Assembly: GCA_022606135.1 (NCBI GenBank)
Contig: JABYQN010000001.1
Span: forward strand, 2,356,001 to 2,420,000
Length of the DNA: 64,000 nucleotides
Source of the DNA: Fomes fomentarius
Taxonomy: Eukaryota; Basidiomycota; Agaricomycetes; Polyporales; Polyporaceae
Direction: 5' to 3'
The notes under the pieces are model-generated. The model made no database searches and was not told the DNA's origin. It worked only from the letters and a program-made list of their open reading frames with translations. A program made the translations under genes and the position numbers. This document shows positions 11,009-24,308 of the stretch, piece by piece (position 1 is the first letter of the stretch; each line of letters opens with the position of its first letter).

Positions 11009-13982
11009 ATGTCAACAACTAATCACGAAGCATCCCGTAAACCATCTGGCTCTTCTTCGCAATCCCGAGGACATTCACCGTCGACTTCGCCCAATCCGGT
11101 ACCTATTGCCGTCACTACTGCACGCGTTCACCGTTAACTGAGTCCGCTATATAGCTCCAGCCCCACAGGAAAGGTTCAACAAACATGTTCGGTGTCGCTA
11201 TGGCCCCCTCGAGCGGTCTCAAGACGTTGAATTCAGGTTGGCAGGTGAGTCTTGCTCCGTGACTGTGCTCAGCGCCTCGCGCGCTAACCCGCCTGCCCAG
11301 GTATGGGGAGGAGGAAACTCGTCAAGACACCCGTCTGGCTCTTCCGCTACAAGCATCCCCGAGTCCTCCATGTCCCACAGTCTGAGCGAGGGCTGGGGCT
11401 CTCGATCCGCCAGCGGAACCTGGGACGAGATGGCGGACGCTCAACAGAAGGATCTGTCAAGCTTGGTGCGTTGACGCCCTTCCATTCATCCCGTGTGCAG
11501 TTTATGTCAAGTATGGACCCGGACTGATTCCATCTGCTTCTTCTATAGGTGAGGCAACGTCAGGTCTCCGCCCAGTCTGCAGGGTTGCCGGCAACGGCAA
11601 CGGGCGTATCCAAGCAAGGACAGCAGTACAACGCTGTTCTCGGTGCGTCCAACTTCTGCGCGCCATGGACCGTAACTTGCTAACCCATGCTTAAACGCCT
11701 TCCAGGACAAAACGCGAGCCCCGTTGCAAATTATGATTCGCTGCAGTCCGCTTCTTTAGTAGATAGCGACCTCTCTGCCGCCCTCCGAGGCATGGCGGTG
11801 GAGGAGGAATACCAGGGCTACCGTCAGGGATCCCAACCCTCTGGGATGACCCATCCGGCAACGCAGAACGTCTCCGTTCGTGGTCCGCAGCAGCCCCTCG
11901 CGGTCCATACGGAGGCTACCCACAGACCGAATACGCGTACTACTCTGCTCCTTCGTACTCATACGACGCGTATAGGACGCCCTCGGACCCATCCCTCTAC
12001 GGTTCTTCTCCAGCCCTCACCCCCTCATCGGCCGCTCCTAGTGTATATCATGGACTGGGACACCAGGCATTGCATCCCCATGCTATGACTGACCTGCACG
12101 CCCAGCAGTTTTATGACTATGCCGGCTCTCCACGTACCTTAGGCTCGCAATACTACTACCCCACCCAAGCACTCCTTTACCACGCTCCCCCCTCACACTC
12201 CCCCATGCTAACTGCGCATCCCTTAGCTGGCGGCGACAAGCGTCGCGATCAGGTGCGTGCTTACATCTATCCCAACTGACTAGAACAATGTTCTCATTAG
12301 TGATCGGTTTGCAGAATGTGTTGTACCCTAACCTTCGGTCGTCGCCATCACCGCACTCGTCGCCGTATGGCGCACCTGTAGAATACAGTCCACAGCTTCC
12401 CCATGGCGTTCCTCGTGGTGCGGTGTTCCCGCATAGTCCTACTGGCAGCACCTTTGGTAACGGCAGCCGCCATGGTCGACGTGGGGACGGGGCAGTACGA
12501 AGTGCGCAGTTGGACGAATTCCGAGCGAACAAGTCACGCAAGTGGGAGCTAAGGGTGGGTCGTAGCTGACATAACTCTATCTCATGTTAGCCCCAATGCT
12601 GACGCTAGACACGGTCTAGGACATCTTTGGGTATATTGTCGAGTTCAGTGGGGATCAGCACGGGTCCCGGTTCATTCAGCAGAAATTGGAGTCCGCCACG
12701 AGCGAGGAGATGGAGATCATCTTCGACGAGATCGTGCCCCAGTACGCTATCCAGCTCATGCAGGACGTCTTCGGTAACTATGTGCGTCTCGTGGCTCCTT
12801 GAACTCTGTGTAGCACTTTGACATTGACACTCCTCGTTCCGCAGGTAGTCCAAAAGATGTTCGAGTATGGCACGGCCGCGCAGAAGGGTCGTCTTGTTAA
12901 CACGATGGAGGGTCAGGTACTTGGCCTGTCACTGCAGATGTATGGCTGCCGTGTGGTGCAGAAAGTACGCGCCCCTCATGTTTCGATGTAACGCAGCGCT
13001 GACGGTTTGGTGTGGCAGGCGATCGAGTACGTCAACCCGGATCAGCAGGCCATGTTCGTCCAGGAACTTAGCCCGAGTGTTCTCCGATGCGTCAAGGACG
13101 CCAATGGCAACCATGTGAGTATTCATGCGCCACAACTGAACGCGCCGACGCTCATTACATTCTATAGGTCATTCAGAAGATCATCGAGCATGTGGTGCCC
13201 GAGCGGCTTGGATTCGTCAATTCGTTCCGTGGGAGCATTTATGAGCTCTCGACGCATCCGTATGGGTGTCGTGTCCTTCAGCGGTGTTTCGAATACTTGC
13301 CCGAGGAGCAGACTCGTCCTCTGTTAGATGAGCTGCACAAGTATGTCTCGAACCTCATGATTGACCAATTCGGGGTATGTTACTCCTTATGCATGCCCGA
13401 CGCCGTGTTCTGACTTGCTCCATAGAACTACGTCGTCCAGTTCGTCCTGGAGCATGGCAAGCCGCAAGACCGTGCGACGATCATTGCAAAGCTCATGGGG
13501 CAGATGAATCAGATGGCGAAGCACAAGTTCGCCTCTAATGTGTGCGAGAAGGCTCTCATGACGGCGGACTCGGACAGTCGTCGCCAGCTTATCGACGAGA
13601 TCATGACGCCCAAGCAGGATGGCCTTAGCCCGATTATGGGTCTCATGAAGGACTCGTTTGGAAGTGAGTAGCGCTTCCACCTGAGCGCCATGAAGTGGCT
13701 GACAGATGTGCGTTTCAGACTACGTCCTTCAGCGGGCCCTCACTGTCGCTGAGGGGGACCAGAAGGAGCAATTGATCGCCAAGGTCCGCCCGCACCTAGC
13801 CAACATGCGGCGATACTCGAGTGCCTACAGCAAGCATCTCTCGGCCAGTGAGTTTCTCCTACGCGCTCGCTGCTTCTTGCGTCCACCACTGATGTCCTGC
13901 TCTAGTTGAACGACTCCTCGAGAAGTGCGCTACCCAGACACAAGAGATCGCCCCCGTGGAAGGTGGTGCTCCGGAATCTTAG
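11009..13982 (+). CDS. Pumilio/Puf3-type RNA-binding protein
   Basis: Binds 3' UTR elements and represses or localises mRNAs. The N-terminal half is a Ser/Gln/Tyr/Pro-rich low-complexity region. The C-terminal half holds eight PUF repeats with base-reading side chains in the order SRxxQ (GSRFIQQ), NYxxQ (NYVVQK), CRxxQ (CRVVQK), NHxxQ (NHVIQK), CRxxQ (CRVLQR), NYxxQ (NYVVQF), SNxxE (SNVCEK), NYxxQ (NYVLQR). This equals the human PUM1 and yeast Puf3 code and predicts UGUAnAUA. Start ATG 11009 gives [15 protein letters not shown] and joins by one intron (GTACCT to ATATAG) to [17 protein letters not shown]. An alternative start is the ATG at 11184 (MFGVAMAPS). Stop TAG at 13980-13982. Roughly 800 residues with about ten introns. 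Confidence 0.94.
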
Positions 13983-14669
13983 GATATCTGCTTCATCGTC
14001 CCGTCTTGCATACATTATATCGCTCGCCTGCATAGTATCTACTCTCGCATCACTTGTCAGCTCCAGATAATCTTTCCGTCCTGTCTCGTTCACTCGCATC
14101 TTCGTCATCTACCATACAGTCTCACGCATCTTGTCTACGCATGTCGTCACTGCAAGTCGCTCTGCATCATACATCTAATCGCTCCGCTCATTTCTTTTGT
14201 TGGATATTACGCTTGGACCGTGTCCATACTTTCCAGTCCTTCTGCATACATAGTTCCTCGCATTGATTCTGCCTCTCGTCGATACAGTACATTGCACATC
14301 GTTTAGTTACCCATAGCAGCGCTAGCATCTACTACCCAATCGTTGATACACTCTCGCCCTGGCTTTCTCTCCGAGTACTTGCGGTATACATTGATAGATA
14401 TAGTTGGTATGATCTGCAATCCATAGTGCTCGTGCTCCGGCCTATGATTCTTGGTGTGTTGGTTACTGACTGGTTATTCCAAAGAGAACACAAGTCTGAG
14501 GTTCTCGGGTTCGGAGCGCCGGTGCCGGTGCCGTCATCCGAAGCTCTGTTAGTCCGCGCAATTCGGAATGTCCCTTTGTTTCGAACACTTCGAATCTTGT
14601 TACGCGTACGCGTCCGCGACATTAACCACAGTCTCTACCATCTGAGCGAGACACCGCCACTAACATACC
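13983..14669. other. intergenic, Pumilio 3' UTR and RPAP3 promoter
   Basis: About 690 bp between two + strand genes. The first half is T/C/A-rich and likely the Pumilio 3' UTR. I find no UGUAnAUA in it, so there is no sign of self-binding. No reading frame with a family signature. Confidence 0.5.
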
Positions 14670-16179
14670 ATGTCTGCCGTCGCGCAGAAAGAGAAGGACA
14701 AGGTACGCGTCCATCTCCGGGAATCTTCGCCAATCCTTCCGCTCATTGATATCATTGAACCGGGTTCGTATAAGGGCAACGCGGCCTTCAAGGCAGGAGA
14801 CTACCCCACAGCGATCGGGCATTACACTGCAGCGTCCATCGCCGATCCTGCGAATGGGACGTACCCGTTGAACCGCGCCGCTGCGTATCTGAAACTAGGG
14901 AAGTGAGTGCGTGCGCGTTCATGTCTCTCCGTCGCATCGTGAATGCTTATACGCGGTGCGTCGTCAGGAACGAGGACGCCGAGAGGGATTGCGATACGGT
15001 GTTGCGGATCGACCGGAAGAACGTGAAGGGGTACTTCAGGAGAGGCCAGGCGAGGGTTGCGTTGCAGAAGTTGCGGGAGGCTGAGGCAGGTGAGCTTTGC
15101 CGTTCTGTATTGCCTGTGCGGTTCCCTCAAGACACACGACGTGCAGACTTTCGGGCTTCGTTCGAACTCGAGCCGGCGAATGATGCCGTTAAACAGGAAC
15201 TGAAGAAAGTGCAAGATGCGCTAAAGGCAACCCTGTCGGTCCAAAAGACAGTGAGTGGTCTACACACTTCTCCGATTATGCCATGTCGCCCATCGTCTGC
15301 GTATGTGCAGACGAAACCCATCGATGTATCTACGCCGCTTCCTACGAGTACAGCAACTCCGCCGAAACGTCGACGCGTACCGATCGCCATAGTAGAGCCT
15401 GAACCTGCGCCCGTTGCAAGTTCTTCCTCGGCTGCGACAACACAAGCATCGAGCAAGGACACCGGCCTTCTCACACCCGTCTCGTCACGGCCACTGAGTC
15501 GATCTACATCTCCATCCTCCCAGGAATCCCCAAATGCACAGGTGCCGTCTTCTGCCGGGCCATCCACGCATCCAAAACCAGCATCTCGGTCATTCAAGGA
15601 GGCCAAGGCAGCGCGAGAAGAGGCGCGTCCGAGAGGAGGCATCTTCAGGTCCGACGGACGTACGAGCCTATTCTACGCCTCGAGTCCCTCCAATGGGGAT
15701 GCAAGCGTACCTAAGCGTGAGACCCCACAGACACTGGTCGCGTTCATGAAGATTTGGGAAACGCTGAGCACAGAAGAGGAACGGTGGGACGTGCTTCGGG
15801 TGAGTTTTCTCATGTGAAAGGGTTCGCGGTCACGAAGTAACTGAGATTACGTGTGCAGCAAATACCAGCAACGCGTCTCCCGGTGCTCTTCAAAACGTCT
15901 CTGGATGCTGCCATCCTTGGGTCTATATTGCGCAGCCTTCGCACAGCTATTACTGCCGCTCCTGGAGAAGAGGAGAGAGCTCGTATTGTGCGCGCTTATA
16001 TGGTCAATCTTCCTCGCGTTCCGCGCTTCAATACCGTGTCAATGATGATGGACGCGAGTGAATTGGGGGATGCTCAGGTGATATGGGACCTATTAGGACG
16101 CTCGCGCGGCGATGGCGTCGAGGGCGAGATGGACAAACGGAAGGAGGATGGGTCGAGGAGAGCATGGGGTTGCCATTGA
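14670..16179 (+). CDS. RPAP3-like TPR co-chaperone (R2TP complex)
   Basis: RPAP3/Tah1-type proteins bring Hsp90/Hsp70 clients to the Rvb1-Rvb2 R2TP complex for assembly of RNA polymerases, snoRNPs and PIKKs. ATG 14670 gives MSAVAQKEKDK. Intron 1 (GTACGC to TATAAG) joins to GNAAFKAGDYPTAIGHYTAA, a classic TPR, followed by NRAAAYLKLGK, NEDAERDCDTVL and KGYFRRGQARVAL. A Ser/Pro-rich linker with a basic patch (PKRRRVP) follows. From about 15730 the RPAP3_C-type module reads FMKIWETLSTEEERWDVLR and QIPATRLPVLFKTSLDA. Stop TGA at 16177-16179. Having the C-terminal module makes it like animal RPAP3 and longer than yeast Tah1. Confidence 0.88.
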
Positions 16180-16492
16180 TTGCTGCCACTCGACAATTTG
16201 TCAATTGCTGTATTCTATCCCCTGGGCCGTCGTGCTCGCACAGACGGTATTTGTCGCACACTTCTAATAGCGTAAGAGAGGGCAGGATGAGCGTAAGAAG
16301 ATGGTAAGGACGAATACGTTGACGCGGGCCGCCGGCGGACCTACGTGGTCGCGCAAACTGGGCCAAATACGTCTCCAAGCCTCTGCCAATTGCGTCTTCA
16401 TCGTCACTTAGACCCACCGGCTCGAGCCTCTTCTCAGTTGCCCGACCTTTTCACTCCTCCTACAGGGTCCTGGCTGGGCCACTATTACAGCA
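16180..16492. other. intergenic, RPAP3 3' region and SEC16 promoter
   Basis: 313 bp between two + strand genes. No gene or clear motif seen. Confidence 0.5.
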
Positions 16493-19400
16493 ATGTCTAC
16501 CGCCGGCGAGGCCGCGTCTCTCTTTGGTGCACCGGACACCGTGCACGACCCTTTCTCCACCGCGCTAGGCGGTGAGGACCCTCTACACGACAGCAATGGC
16601 GATAGTCAGACTTCGGATGCTGTCTCGGACCTCTTTGGCTCGGCCACGGAAGAGTTCCCTGTCGATGGAGCTGGCTCTTCGAGCAGCGCAACCCAACCGG
16701 ATGCGCAGCAGACCTGGTACGACCACGCCGGCCAACAGAGTTATGGTTCTAACAGTGCTGCCACGACCGGCTACGCGCAACCGTACCAACCTCCGACGTC
16801 GTATGCTCAGCAGAACGGCACCTACTCCCAGTATGGACAATACGACCAATATGCGCATAGTAACGGGTACTCCGCCTCGAAAATCCCTGGTATGTTTTCT
16901 CCTACTTCATACAACGCCTCGTCCCTCGGTCTCATACGTATACGCAGCTCATCAACCTGCGTATGCTCAGCAACAAAGCTACACCTCGCAGTCATATGCG
17001 CCGTACGCTCCGAGTACTACAGGCACAAGTACCTCCACGTATGCTCCTGCGACTACCGCTCAGCAGTCTTCGGTTACGCAAAATGGAACGTATACACCAT
17101 CGACATCCACGTATGCCCCGTACAAGCCCGCACAAACCCAATCGAGCTACGGGCCTGCGGCACGCACTGTCAATACCTCGGCTCCCGTGCAACCATCGTA
17201 CGATCCCTACAAACCAGCCTACGGTGCCGCCCCTGCTCCTGCTCCAACGCAAACGTATACGTATGAAACGGATTCGCACACTCCGGCGTACGGCAACCCT
17301 CCGGTAGCAGTCCCTCCTCCTCCGGTTCCCCTTGCCTCCGCACCACCTCCACCGTCACCTGCTGTAGCTGTCACCCAGTTCCGTCCAAAGACGTCCAACG
17401 CATACGACCCACCTATCCCTCCGCCCAAAGTAAAGCATGCTGCCATCCCTCCGCGTGCAGTATACAATACTCCGCCGCCGCCTCTTTCCCCACCACCTCG
17501 AACGACGCTGACTCCTCAGTCGTCTTTGGTGCCGCCGCCGAAAGGTCCGCGTAGGACGCCCGACCCGCATGCGATTCCGCCGACCCGCCGAGACAGTTAC
17601 CCACCCCCACACGCGCCGGCACAACAGGTAACCCCTTCTGCATATGCGCCGCCCACTGTGAATGGGACGTCTCACAACACGGCGTATCAAGCGTCGTACC
17701 ACCCACCCACAAGCTACGGGAGTTCGCTCCCGTACGGTGCACAGCCGAATGGAAATGGGCAGCTTGCGGAAGGGTTACCTAGAGTCAATGACACGTACGC
17801 CCCCCCGTCCGCCTATGTTTCTGGCTTTCCTCAGCAGTCCAGTCCGCCGGACATCTTCACCAACCCGACGCATGAGCCAGACCATGCTAGCCCCATATCA
17901 GACTTAGGAGCTGCACGCGTTTCTTCGCCTGTGCACCAAGCAATACTAGAAGTCGACGAGGAAGCCTCTCAAGTCGAGTCTTACGATGCTAGGCAGGACT
18001 CGCAGAACTCCCCCGTTATCACTTCATCTCCACCAGCATCCATAGGCTCACCTCTAGCGGCCGACTCCGCTTGGTCTAGTCCTGGGGCTCATCCTCCTCC
18101 CACCCATGGCCCTTCCTCGCCGGAAAAGGCACTATCACTGCCTCCACCTCGTGCTCTCAGCACTGCTCCTTCGGCTAGCCAAGTTCCCCATAGCATGTAT
18201 GACCCATATGCACCACCGCCAAAGTCAAATGCTCCGGACCGGACGAAGTCCCCTGGCGCGTCCTCGGTACATTCCATTGCCAGTATCCACAAACAGGGCT
18301 ACGAGCCACCTCCCCGCAGAGACTCGGTCGCTACCACTGCGTCTCTCGGCAGACCTCTTTCGAGTCAATCGCGCCGTTCCACGCTATCCACTTCCTATGA
18401 ACCGCAAGGGGTCGATCTCAGGCGCGCTGCCTCTCCGGCTGGTTCAATACATTCTGTGGCCGCTCCAAAGCAGGGTTCATATGATCCGTATGCTCCCACT
18501 GCTGGCCCTTCCATGACCTCGATCCACGCTCGTACCACCTCGAATGGGTCAACCTATTCAACGAGCTCGGTTGCCGATCCTTACGCCCCGACCCGCCATC
18601 AACCCATACGGGCATCCAGCGAGCACACCTATAGTAGTTTCGCTATGCCCGCTACCTCTTACACCCCAAGTGCGCCCACGACCACGACATATGACAGGAG
18701 TGGCGCTCAGGTGGTTACACTCGCGACGCCAGCACATTCCACCGTCTATGCTCCTTCGCCGTCTCTTCTAGGAACTAATGACCCTCTTGGACGCACATCG
18801 GCACGGGTTCCGGTGGTCAGCTTTGGCTTCGGCGGGAAACTGGTGACTTGCTTCCATGGCGCGAACATGAGCGCAGGGTTCGATGTGGCTTTGTCCGCGC
18901 GTCAGTCGACTGACGTCCAAATCCATTCCTTGCACAAGGTCATTCCCGAGTCCGCGCTTGACTCGTCAGCAACGTCTTTCCCTGGCCCGTTGTATTCAGA
19001 TCCCGGCTCGCCCAACGCAAGCCTCGTGCGGACGGGTACGCAGGCGCTCAAGTCCAAGAAAGCGAAGGTTGTCAAATACCTCGAGGACAGGGTTGAAGAG
19101 ATGGGGACTGGTCTTGGTTATCATCGATCAGGGACCGTGGATAGAAGTCGTGCAGAAGCGAGGCGGATCTTGGTGTTGTTGCTCAAGGTTATGGTCGAGA
19201 ATGACGGGCGTCTGTCTGGCAGGTAAGCATCCCGTCGTTCATACCGTCAAAAAATTCTTTTTGACTCGGATGTTCAGTGCCCAGATCGACTCTGCTGTAC
19301 GCGCAGCACTCACACCTCAAGATGGCCTATCTTCATCTTCAACCGATCCATCCAAGGGGGCTACAGGTTTAATACCGGCGACATCTGCGGAGCTATTGTC

Positions 19401-22093
19401 CACCAACTATTCCTTGTCGTCGGCCATTTCGAACACTCAAGACCAGACAATCTCAAAGACTGTCGTGTGTGCGTCGCAACTGGACAAGATCCAGGACTTG
19501 TTGGCACAAGGCGATCGCCGAGGCGCCTGTCACTATGCTGCTGATGAGAAGCTCTGGCAGCACGCGTTGCTTATCGCTAGCAGCATTGACAAGGAATGTT
19601 GGAAAGAGGTGGTCACCGAGTGGATACGAGCGGAACTGGTGTCGGACTCTACGAGCGCCGAAGGCGACGTCACCAATGGGAGAGAATCACTGCGGGTCGC
19701 ATATAGTCTGTTCGGCGGCAACGGGGCTGCTGCAGGTGAGCTGTTCGGCGGCCATTCTGAGAACATCATACTCATGAGCACCGTTAGTGCAAGAATTGGT
19801 ACATCCCAAATCCCTCCTGCAGCACACTCAGAACATCCTGCAGGTTCCTCAACCACAGTTGTCTGTCACCCCGATGACGCCGAACTTCCCGGTGATCCAG
19901 TCACTCAATATCTCCCAGGAGGTGTTGGCATCGTGGGCGAAGACAGCTGCCATGATTCTCTCAAATCCCTTGACGCCAGAATCTTCTGCCGCGCTCACTG
20001 CTCTCGGTGACCAGCTGGCCGTGCACCAGTGGACGGAAGCTGCCCACGCATGGTACTTGATACACTGAATACTCTCAAGTGCTTTATTGCTGATCATTCT
20101 CCTAGTTACTTGCTATCTCCCCAGAGCTCCCAAGTTGGCGGTATTGGTAGCATTCCAAAGTTGATGCTGCTGGGTAGCCCCCCTCCCAATACGGCGCCCA
20201 TCTACTACAAGGATCCAAACTGTATCATCTTCTCGGAGATCTTGGAGTTTGCTCTGTCGCTGGCGACGCCTACAAAGGGACAAGAACCATTCGTTGGCCT
20301 GCATCACTTACAACCATACCGGCTACTCCGAGCAGCGACTTTAGCGGAAATCGGTTACGTCCAGCAAGCAACCAGGTGCGTGACCCGTTGCGTCCCGTAA
20401 CCTATCACAAGAGCTGAAGACGAAATCAGGTATTGCGAGGCCATCACTGCTTGTGTCACTCGCAACACTCCATTCCTCAACATCACACTTGCTGAACAGC
20501 TCAAGGTCCTCTCGGATCGCCTGATCGCTGCTCCTCAGCTGGACAAAACAGGATCCTGGATCGGCGGCAAGATGGCCAAGCCTAGCTTAGATAGTATCGG
20601 TAACTGGCTTGAAGGGAGATTCACCAAGTTTATCGCTGGTGAAGGTGACTCGCCTCGACCCGAGGAATCCAAGGGACTTGAAACCCAACAGTCATTCAGC
20701 GGCCCATTCGCCAATTATAGCACGATCTCTTCTGTGTCAACATCAGCATATCCGTCCCCACATCAGTCCGTCACCGACTTGACGGAGTTGGTAACCCCGG
20801 TAGCGCCTCCCTTCCGTACTGGATCAGCTCTTGCAAACCGTCCACCATCTCGCAGTCAGGTCCAGATTAACCGGGCATCGTCCGCTATGGACTATGTACG
20901 TCCTTTCCAGCCACGTACAGGATCGCCCATCGCTCGAGTGGCATCCGCTAGCGCTGCGACATTTGCTGATGGTGCGTCCTACGGACAGGCACGGTCTGGC
21001 GGTCCGTATGGGAACGGATACGCCCCATCGCAAGTCATTGATCATCTCAAACCTGAGGCGAATTCCCATGGTGACGTGCCAGGACTGCACTCGAAACCGC
21101 CCAGCACAGGTTCGTGGGGCTGGAGTGCGTCAGAGTCGGAGACGGCCACTCCCACGGCAACGTCGTTCGTTAATTTGGACGACCAGCCTTCTTCCGGGAC
21201 CTCGAACTCTGGATTCATCTCACTCATGGACGACGCCTCATTGACGACGCCTACAGCGTCAAGGCTCCACTACAGTAGTGCCACCCCGCGTGCGTCGCAG
21301 GATGACTTTGGGGACGATGACGACGACCTCGGTCTTGGCAATCCCTCTTCCAAGAAGTCAGCCACTTCCGGAAACGGCCATGCCAGTCAAGGAACTTCTG
21401 CACCTGCAAAAGAGGAAGAGAACCTGAAGGCTGCGGAAGCTGAGAAGCTCGGTGCGTAATCTCAACACGAAGCATGGTATCGCACCGCTCACTGAGAAGT
21501 CGTTAGATGCGAAGCAGCAAGCCCAGGCCGCATCAAGCGGATGGCTAAGCCGTTTCTGGAAGCGCGCAGATTCCACTGCTCCTGCCCCGGTGAAGGCGAA
21601 TCTCGGAGAGGAGTCGGCGTTCTATTACGACAAGGAACTCAAGCGTTGGGTCAACAAGCATGTAAGTTGTATCATCGTCAACTTTCCTGTACGGCTTGTC
21701 TAATGATGATATCAGGCCGGTGGGGAAGCCCCTAAGCCATCACCTCCCCCTCCCCCTCCGCGCGCACAAACGGCGTCGCCGGGCAGGCAGCTTGGTAACA
21801 TGCCGCCACCACCGCGTTCACCGCTTGGCGGACCGCCACGCCCTGCAACGACGCACCCTATCGACTTGAGCTCTGAGCCGCCGCGTAGACCGCCCACCCG
21901 GATCCGCTCGAACCTCGTTCCCGACGATACAGATGGACTGTCCGCACCCCCGTCACCCATGCCCTCATCAGGTACTCCGCCGCCTCCCGGTAATGGACCA
22001 CCTGGCGGCCGCCCAAGAGGTGGTGCCGCGAAGAGGAACGTCAGGAGTCGGTATGTCGACGTCTTCCAGCAGGAGGGTAGCGGCGCTAGCTAG
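16493..22093 (+). CDS. SEC16: Sec16, COPII coat scaffold of ER exit sites
   Basis: Peripheral ER protein that organises COPII budding sites by binding Sec23/24, Sec31 and Sar1. ATG 16493 opens MSTAGEAASLFGAPDTVHDP. A very long Pro/Tyr/Gln/Ser-rich disordered region follows (to about 18780). The central conserved domain begins at RVPVVSFGFGGKLVTCFHG and continues through LKSKKAKVVKYLEDR and RILVLLLKVMVENDGRLSG. After a short intron the ancestral coatomer element helical domain follows: QLDKIQDLLAQGDRRGACHYA, LWQHALLIASSID, and ESLRVAYSLFGGN. The C-terminal part ends with a Pro-rich stretch and RSRYVDVFQQEG before TAG at 22091-22093. About 1,700 residues, within the fungal range. It is convergent with OST3. 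Confidence 0.93.
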
Positions 22094-22288
22094 ACTCTGC
22101 AATCCCTACACACGTCTGCTGTGTTTGCTTGCGAGGATTTTCGCAACAGTTTCTTTTTCGATCGATATTCTTGCATTGGTTCGGACTGGCTATATGCTAT
22201 TCTGACCGCCCTGGCACACGTCCCTCACGCACCATCATGCAGTAGATAGTAGATATTTGGAACAGTCTTTTTACATGCGTTACGGACC

Positions 22289-23555
22289 CTACAGCAAGAG
22301 CTTGAAAGGGTAGCCTGACGATACACGAGAGGTCAATACGAGACAATGCCAAAGCAGTGGGATGGACGTACCCCGATTCTTCACGCGGAACAGAGAGATG
22401 AGGACCGAGAACATGACGAGAGTGACTCCAGACCACAGGTACACTTGCAGACGTTGCCTCTGCGGGTGAGTCTGGTATGGCGTGACCACCGTGAGCATGA
22501 GGAACGAGGCCGCGAGTAGACCGTCTGCAGCCATAATACATCAGTACCTGAACAGCTAAATACCATGGATAGAAAGCATTCTGACAGGTGAATGAGACGA
22601 CCTGAACCTCCTGGCCAAACTGGTTCTGGAAGCCGGGAGCGATCCACTGGCCGTTCGCGCCGCTCTGGGGCATGTTGCGGATACGGACGAACATGAAGCC
22701 AGAGGTCATGACAAGCGAAGTAAGCACAGTCCCAATCGCCCAAGCCCAGCGCGAGCGGAGGATGGGGAGGAAGAATCTGATGCCGGAGAGGACGATCAAG
22801 GTGATGCCAGCGGTGGTACCGTACTTGGACCAGTCGATGGGAGCCTTGTATGGGATCCGAACGGGAGTGTATTGCGAGAGCTGCTCGGCGAGCGGACCGG
22901 CATCGAACCCGCTGTACGGAGCGAGACATTTGAGATTCAGACGAACAGCAGTGTGAGATACAGTCATACGCACTTGGAGAAGTCATACACGATCGGGGCA
23001 GTGCGTCCGCTTGCAGGACGGCGGAGGCCGTCAGCGGGCAGGTGGATGTGCACCACGGGCGCGGATGACATTTGCAACTAGACGGCTATTGGTGGGATTC
23101 CAGACAGATGCGTCAAGTAGAATGGTGCGCACCTTCTGGAATGTGCCCATCGTCTCGTCAAAGTCCGCAGTGGCAAAGAAGTGCGTGTCGCGGTCTGCAG
23201 CAGCGACCTTGTGCCAGGCTTTCGCGACTGCAGTGTACGAAGGATCGAACTCCCTGCGGAGGAGAGAGGTTCAGAGAACTAGAAGCACGCTTAGACAGTG
23301 ACAATCTCACCTGCAGGGAGCACATCTCCTCCTGGGATCCATCGCGGTGAAATGGATGCTCGCCGACCAAGTACGTTTGGGGTGTGTCAAGAGGTTGTAT
23401 GTAGAGTCGTCCAGCTTGATGAGACCATTGTTGACAGCGGCAAGCCTGACGAGCTTTTCATGGGTTTCCTCTACAGATGCTGCGAGACAGAAAGGAAGAG
23501 ACAAAAGAGCGAGAAGGGGCAGCAGCAACATGGCTGGACGGGTGAACAGAGACAA
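22289..23555 (-). CDS. OST3: Oligosaccharyltransferase subunit OST3/OST6
   Basis: Thioredoxin-like subunit of the ER oligosaccharyltransferase that holds substrate cysteines during N-glycosylation. ATG at 23553-23555 starts a signal peptide (MLLLPLLALLSLPFCLA). The lumenal thioredoxin domain follows, with the redox motif CAPC at about 23320-23331. Then come FATADFDE and APVVHIHLPADG. Four C-terminal membrane segments are visible (GITLIVLSGIRFFLPIL; WAIGTVLTSLVMTSGFMFV; AFYPWYLAVQVLMYY; and a last one ending in VLISLFRVKN). A last intron (GTACGT to CGTCAG) gives the tail NRGYPFKLLL and TAG at 22289-22291. About 330 residues, as expected. CxxC makes it the redox-active type. Confidence 0.94.
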
Positions 23556-24308
23556 GCTTGAGCAGCCACAGCTGCGCAGGCGCGACGCGACGTGTCCAAC
23601 TGCGCGTCATCAGCGCTTGCGGCTTCTGGCTTGAACAGGCGCCTGTGTGTTCCTAGTGTGTTCGTAACTCCAGTCCGCCACCGTGTTCGGTGGTTAATTT
23701 CTTCATGGGTAAAGGACGTCTCGTACAGTACCCAGCACAGACGTGAAATGGTGAGGAGATTTCCTCCCCTGGTTCAACTGAGGCTGAAGCTTGATGGTAG
23801 GCGTTAAGCGACAAGGCGTGTGGTAGTCTCATGCTCCTGGTAGCGGCGGTCACCTTCCTATACTACACCTTCTGGACCCTACTACTGGTGAGCGGCACAC
23901 CACCATGCAGACTCCCTACCTTTATGACATTCCTTTTAGCCATTTTTTGATGAATCAAGTCCAATACATACGTGGTTTCCATCAAGGGAATGGGCTCTAC
24001 GGATCGTTGCGTTGATTGTGGTCCTAGGCATTTCGGCTATAGGCCTATTCCTTGGTCTACGCATCATTACCGATGGGTCGACGAAAGGGCGGAACGCTCG
24101 GAAAAAGAAGGCGCTGTAGCCTAACAGAGACGTGTCTAGCATGACCCTTCGTCGCACTCTTAGTCGACGTCATGATGCCTAACAAGACGGGTAACACCAG
24201 CTCATCTCGTGTGAAGGACACCTTGCTGGTACAGATACAACTATGGTGGTACACATAACTTCAACAGGAACAGAGCAGGAACAGATACTATATAAGAGTC
24301 CTCGCGCC
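23556..24308. other. intergenic, OST3 promoter and 3' region of the large C1-like gene
   Basis: About 750 bp. Only short unrelated frames in all six directions, none with a family signature. A TATATAAG word lies at about 24289-24296 on the + strand, but no + strand gene follows it. Confidence 0.5.

Noticed and set aside
24289..24296. TATATAAG as a promoter
   Set aside because: No + strand gene starts downstream; it lies just beyond the stop of the minus-strand large gene.
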